Virus record (IMG/VR): IMGVR_UViG_3300020129_000448
Location: 1-39,508 of that record
Reading direction: 5' to 3' (one strand)
DNA length: 39,508 nt
From: a virus
Shown here: positions 36,678 through 39,508 of the stretch, piece by piece
Position numbering within the stretch: the stretch's first letter is position 1
Layout of the letters: every line of letters starts with the position of its first letter
Notes under the pieces: generated by a model
Database searches by the model: none
Told to the model about the DNA's origin: nothing
Seen by the model: the letters and a program-made list of their open reading frames with translations, nothing else
Program-made: the position numbers and the translations under genes

Positions 36678-37889
36678 TTATCCAGGCGTAGAAAACGTCG
36701 GTTGGCCGTAGCCGAAGTTGTCGCGACTGCGCACGGTGAGCACCGCGGGCCAGTGCTGCTTACGCACCTTGGGATGCTGCAGTGTGAGGCGCTTCCACTG
36801 ATTCGCCGCGGCACGCGCCTGGGCCCGCTGCTGGCGGAACGTGTTCTGGTCGTCGGGCAGACCCCACTTGCTAAGCTCGCTGAAGACGTACGCCGAGCCA
36901 ATGATCTCCATGCCCATGATCGGCAGGACGGCACGGTCAGTTTCGTTAGACAGGCCCTCGGCTGGGGCCAGGCCAAAGCCCGCGCCGGTGTTGATCCACC
37001 ACGACATCGGCACGTAGCACTGCACCAGCAGCGTGTCGCCGGCGTTCAATGTCTGGGCGATCTCGATGCCCGGATTTTCACCCCCTGAGACCCAGCGCCA
37101 GTTGATCATCAACTGGTCGTCGGCGTTCGGGTCGGAGTTGGCCGGACGGTAGTACACCTCGACGACCTGGTCCTCGGCGGCGAGCCAGGGAAACAGCGCC
37201 CCGAGCGGATACACGCGCTGGTTGAGCACGCCCGCAATCGGCAGCTTCTGAATCGTCCAGCATTCGGCGAGGACCTTGTTGACCAGGTCGTTCAGCCCCA
37301 GGCGCCCCTCGTAGTGGACGGGCGGCAACTTGCCGTAGAACTCGACCTGCGTCCCCAAAAGAGTCAGGTTGGTGTGCGCGCGCTCGAGCGTGATGGTGCC
37401 GCTGCCGTTCTGCAAGCCCCCGTACACCACGCGGCGTACCTGGCCCGCGTTGGCGCCGATCGGCTGATACTCCCAGGTATTGCCCAGAAAGGACGGCTCG
37501 AGCTCGGTGCTCTGGAAGTCGGCGATGACGAGCTGGTTGGTGGCCGTCGCGTCGGCCGTCGTCTGGGTAATGACATTGAAGCCGGCCGCGTCGGCCAGCC
37601 GGTGCCGATACTGGCTCAGGCTGAAGCCCGCGCCCTGTTGCGACTGGACCGGCCACGCCGCGGAGTACGGGCCCAGGCTCACGCCGGTATACCGCGCGGT
37701 GCGATACCAGTCGGTGATGACACCGCTCGCGTCGACGTAGGTGTAGACGGTCTGGTTGAGGACGTACGGCAGTTGCACCACCAGCGAGAACGGCCCGCCT
37801 TGAACGTGCGCCCGCTCGAGCTGGATGCCCTGGTACGTGCCCATCAGCGTGTTGACCGTGGGCTCGGTCAGCGTGACCGTGTTGCTCAC
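36678..37889 (-). CDS. Tail/neck structural protein
   Basis: A 403-residue protein from GTG 37889, overlapping the previous TGA. The body is beta-rich (FSLVVQLPYVLNQTVYTYVD, SGTITLERAHTNLTLLGTQV), then YYRPANSDPNADDQLMINW. The last 100 residues are helical and basic (SELSKWGLPDDQNTFRQQRA, then QARAAANQWKRLTLQHPKVR). The arrangement suits a tubular or adaptor protein adjoining the nozzle-like gene, but no exact family is recognised. Confidence 0.65.
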   Translation of the reverse strand: MSNTVTLTEPTVNTLMGTYQGIQLERAHVQGGPFSLVVQLPYVLNQTVYTYVDASGVITDWYRTARYTGVSLGPYSAAWPVQSQQGAGFSLSQYRHRLADAAGFNVITQTTADATATNQLVIADFQSTELEPSFLGNTWEYQPIGANAGQVRRVVYGGLQNGSGTITLERAHTNLTLLGTQVEFYGKLPPVHYEGRLGLNDLVNKVLAECWTIQKLPIAGVLNQRVYPLGALFPWLAAEDQVVEVYYRPANSDPNADDQLMINWRWVSGGENPGIEIAQTLNAGDTLLVQCYVPMSWWINTGAGFGLAPAEGLSNETDRAVLPIMGMEIIGSAYVFSELSKWGLPDDQNTFRQQRAQARAAANQWKRLTLQHPKVRKQHWPAVLTVRSRDNFGYGQPTFSTPG

Positions 37890-38590
37890 GACGCGCCTCC
37901 TGTTGCGCTGCCGGCTGGCGGCGGCGTGTCGTTCGAGGTGACGACCATGCCCGGACCAGCCGCGGGGTTATAGACCGTCATGCCTGCCACGGGCGCGCCG
38001 CCGCTCGGCGTCACCACCAGCGTGGGCCAGTCCAGATAGTTGCCGATCGCCACGCCGGAGGATGGGACGCTGCTTGGAACCGCGACCGGCACCGGCGGCG
38101 GGACGCCGCTGACCACCGCGATCAGCGACAGCACCTGTGCCTGGATCGCGCTGACGGTGAGCGTGTAGGTGCGTCGGACCGCCGTGCTGAGCGCGACCGA
38201 CTGCGCCTGCGTCGCCGTAACGGTGCGCAGGAACACGCGCTGAGCGACGATCGACAGCGACTGCGCCTGGGTAGTCGCGAGCGTGCGCTGCACGGCCTGA
38301 CGCACGCTCAGGGCCTGCGCCTGCGCGATCGAGCGGGTCAGGTTGACCGCGCGCCGCACACTCAGGGCCTGTGCCTGGCTGATGCTGCGCACGAGGGCTA
38401 CCCCACGGACCAGGCTCAACGTCTGCCCCTGGGTCGTGCTGCGCACGAGCGCGACCTGCTTGACGAGCGTCAGCGATTGCGGCTGCGTCGTCGAGCCGCT
38501 CAGATTGAACTGCGTGCCGCCAGCCAGGGCCGCGGTGATCCAGCCGAGGTTCGGGTTGATCGGCGTATACGTCGTCTGGACGGTCGGCAC
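37886..38590 (-). CDS. Tail protein with 18-residue tandem repeats
   Basis: A 234-residue protein from GTG 38590. Residues 34-152 are seven repeats with a Q-x-Q signature, at Q36, Q54, Q72, Q90, Q108, Q128 and Q150; the first five are exactly 18 apart. A typical unit is TTQGQTLSLVRGVALVRS. The unit length (three six-residue rungs) would suit a beta-solenoid. The C-terminal 80 residues are a beta-like, Pro/Gly-rich domain. It probably forms a rod-like tail or surface element; the role is inferred from repeat form and position. Confidence 0.7.
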   Translation of the reverse strand: MPTVQTTYTPINPNLGWITAALAGGTQFNLSGSTTQPQSLTLVKQVALVRSTTQGQTLSLVRGVALVRSISQAQALSVRRAVNLTRSIAQAQALSVRQAVQRTLATTQAQSLSIVAQRVFLRTVTATQAQSVALSTAVRRTYTLTVSAIQAQVLSLIAVVSGVPPPVPVAVPSSVPSSGVAIGNYLDWPTLVVTPSGGAPVAGMTVYNPAAGPGMVVTSNDTPPPAGSATGGAS

Positions 38591-38593
38591 GAA

Positions 38594-38800
38594 TCAACTC
38601 ACTCGACACGCGGCGCATTCGGGCTTCCCGCAGGTCACGCGCATACACCTGTAGCAGAAGCCCCGCACGCGCCCCGAGCCCGGCTGCAGGCGCCAGGTAT
38701 AGCGGCAGTGGCAGCACTGCAGGAGGTCAGCCACCTCGCGCCCATCCTCGAGCAGCGCGCCGGCGGGTCTGCGGATCGTGTGGCGTGGCAGGATCAGCAT
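38594..38800 (-). CDS. Small Cys-rich (zinc-ribbon-like) late protein
   Basis: Sixty-eight residues from ATG 38800. Two metal-knuckle-like clusters: LLQCCHCRYTWRLQPG, then FCYRCMRVTCGKPECAACRV. The CYRC-x4-CGKPECAAC ending recurs in short phage proteins encoded among structural genes. It may bind zinc and stabilise a virion subunit or interact with DNA during packaging. Function unknown. Confidence 0.7.
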   Translation of the reverse strand: MLILPRHTIRRPAGALLEDGREVADLLQCCHCRYTWRLQPGSGRVRGFCYRCMRVTCGKPECAACRVS

Positions 38801-38804
38801 TCAC

Positions 38805-39263
38805 TCACTCACGCCAGTAGCCCGTGGCGATGACCGTCGGCGTGACTGACGGGTGCTTGGCACCAATGCTGATGCCGCGGCTGGCGGTATTGGCGATTGG
38901 CCACTCGTACCCCTGGCCCAGCACGATCGTGTAGGGCGAGCGCTGGTTCAGGCCGATATCGAGCAGGATCGTGTTGCTGACCACCGTCGGCTCGGCGGTG
39001 AAGGTCTGGCCGGCGACGGCCACTGGCGTGTTCGACGCATCGTCGACGTCGGTCGCGGTCACCGCCGTGCTGGTGCCGGCCGTGCTGGTCCTCTGCACGA
39101 GCCATTCGAGAGCGCTGTCGGCGGGCGTCGCGGCCGAGCTCAACACCAGCATGTACACCTCGAGACGACCCTTCAGCAGCGAGGCCGGCTGCTGGATACC
39201 CAATGCAGTTTTCACCGTCGTGGTGAGCGCGCCACTGAGACCGGCCGCTGCGAATTTAGCCAC
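38805..39263 (-). CDS. Virion structural protein (152 residues)
   Basis: Start GTG 39263 has an ideal AGGAGG nine bases upstream. The N-terminus (MAKFAAAGLSGALTTTVKTA) is alanine-rich, followed by a beta domain: LEVYMLVLSSAATPADSALE, WLVQRTSTAGTSTAVT, then TFTAEPTVVSNTILLDIGLN and YTIVLGQGYEWPIANTASRG. The pattern is of a small tail or capsid surface protein. It lies 22 bases after the end of the join-spanning gene. Confidence 0.75.
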   Translation of the reverse strand: MAKFAAAGLSGALTTTVKTALGIQQPASLLKGRLEVYMLVLSSAATPADSALEWLVQRTSTAGTSTAVTATDVDDASNTPVAVAGQTFTAEPTVVSNTILLDIGLNQRSPYTIVLGQGYEWPIANTASRGISIGAKHPSVTPTVIATGYWRE

Positions 39264-39284
39264 TCTTCGCCACCTCCTGCGTGC

Positions 39285-39508
39285 TCAAAATTCGACGATC
39301 GCCGTCTGGATTGTCTCGGTGAGCGGGACCGCCCACGGCACCACCGATGGGTCGAAGGCCGCGGCCGTGCCGAGCACGCGGACGGCCGTCTGCGTGTGCT
39401 CAATGCTGGCAAATGTCCAGTTCAGCGTTTGCGCGCCCGTTGGCCCAGGTGCCAGAGAGGATGCGCCCTGGCCGTTGCCGTTGCCGCTGCTGCTCGTGCT
39501 GATCTGGA
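39285..39508 (-). CDS. C-terminal part of the join-spanning beta-sandwich protein
   Basis: The frame entering at 39508 repeats bases 1-127 and then continues from 39381 to TGA 39285-39287, ending RVLGTAAAFDPSVVPWAV then PLTETIQTAIVEF. Together with 1-635 it forms one 243-residue protein in the 39,381-bp circle. It is not a separate gene. Confidence 0.85.
   Translation of the reverse strand, partial: QISTSSSGNGNGQGASSLAPGPTGAQTLNWTFASIEHTQTAVRVLGTAAAFDPSVVPWAVPLTETIQTAIVEF
39382..39508. repeat. Direct terminal repeat, right copy
   Basis: Identical to 1-127 and redundant with it; see the left copy. It should be trimmed when the genome is handled as a circle. Confidence 0.93.

Noticed and set aside
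34876-36711. A 611-codon plus-strand frame
   Set aside because: Antisense to the propeller-like tail gene; Arg/His/Val-rich composition and no ribosome site.
39382-39508. A real direct terminal repeat used in packaging
   Set aside because: The length equals a common assembler k-mer, and a coding frame crosses the join intact.
1-39508. tRNA genes or a CRISPR array
   Set aside because: No cloverleaf-like segments or regularly spaced repeats were noticed by eye; a dedicated scan was not possible.

Overview
The window is a complete, circularly closed genome of a small-to-medium tailed phage, about 65% GC, that carries an integrase and is therefore probably temperate. The last 127 bases repeat the first 127 exactly, so the unit genome is 39,381 bp, and one gene reads in frame across the join. 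A portal, scaffold, coat protein and three large Gln/Ala/Pro-rich internal-virion-type proteins are present. No tape measure, sheath or long-tail genes were seen, which points to a short-tailed (podovirus-like) particle. The host cannot be named from sequence alone. High GC, frequent GTG/TTG starts, a large serine integrase and a secreted Rpf/transglycosylase-like enzyme suggest a high-GC Gram-positive or Chloroflexota-type host; that is inference.

Layout. A control region at 26.6-29.1 kb separates two gene sets. Leftward from 26.57 kb runs one very long, tightly overlapping minus-strand set. It begins with a ribbon-helix-helix protein, a VRR-NUC nuclease, a secreted muralytic enzyme with tiny membrane proteins, a ParB-methyltransferase fusion, a PD-(D/E)XK-like protein, a possible ssDNA-annealing protein and a replication-organizer-like protein. 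It continues through small and large terminase, portal, small basic proteins, three internal virion proteins, scaffold and major capsid. After that come beta-rich decoration and tail proteins, which pass through the join and end with tail-fibre-like proteins, a C39-like peptidase, a two-helix membrane protein and a last small gene at 31.59 kb. Rightward are a DNA-binding-type protein (26.8-27.3 kb) and, from a near-consensus promoter at 29.04 kb, an eight-gene operon with a SWIM zinc-finger protein, an OB-fold ssDNA-binding-like protein and small zinc-ribbon proteins. The serine integrase lies between them on the minus strand. Two plus-strand islands interrupt the minus-strand genes: a pair of small membrane proteins (5.1-5.6 kb) and an HNH homing-type endonuclease (15.2-15.8 kb).

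How it may work together. The integrase and the RHH protein probably govern lysogeny. The early sets supply recombination, replication and methylation functions, and the late genes build a particle that carries a 1,772-residue polyvalent protein. That protein joins a lytic transglycosylase, a C39-type cysteine peptidase and an ADP-ribosyltransferase-like domain. If it is ejected with the DNA, it could both open the cell wall and modify host targets. This protein, a pair of paralogous small proteins in the two opposing early operons, the mirrored promoter elements beside the integrase, and an 18-residue repeat tail protein are the features most worth following up.
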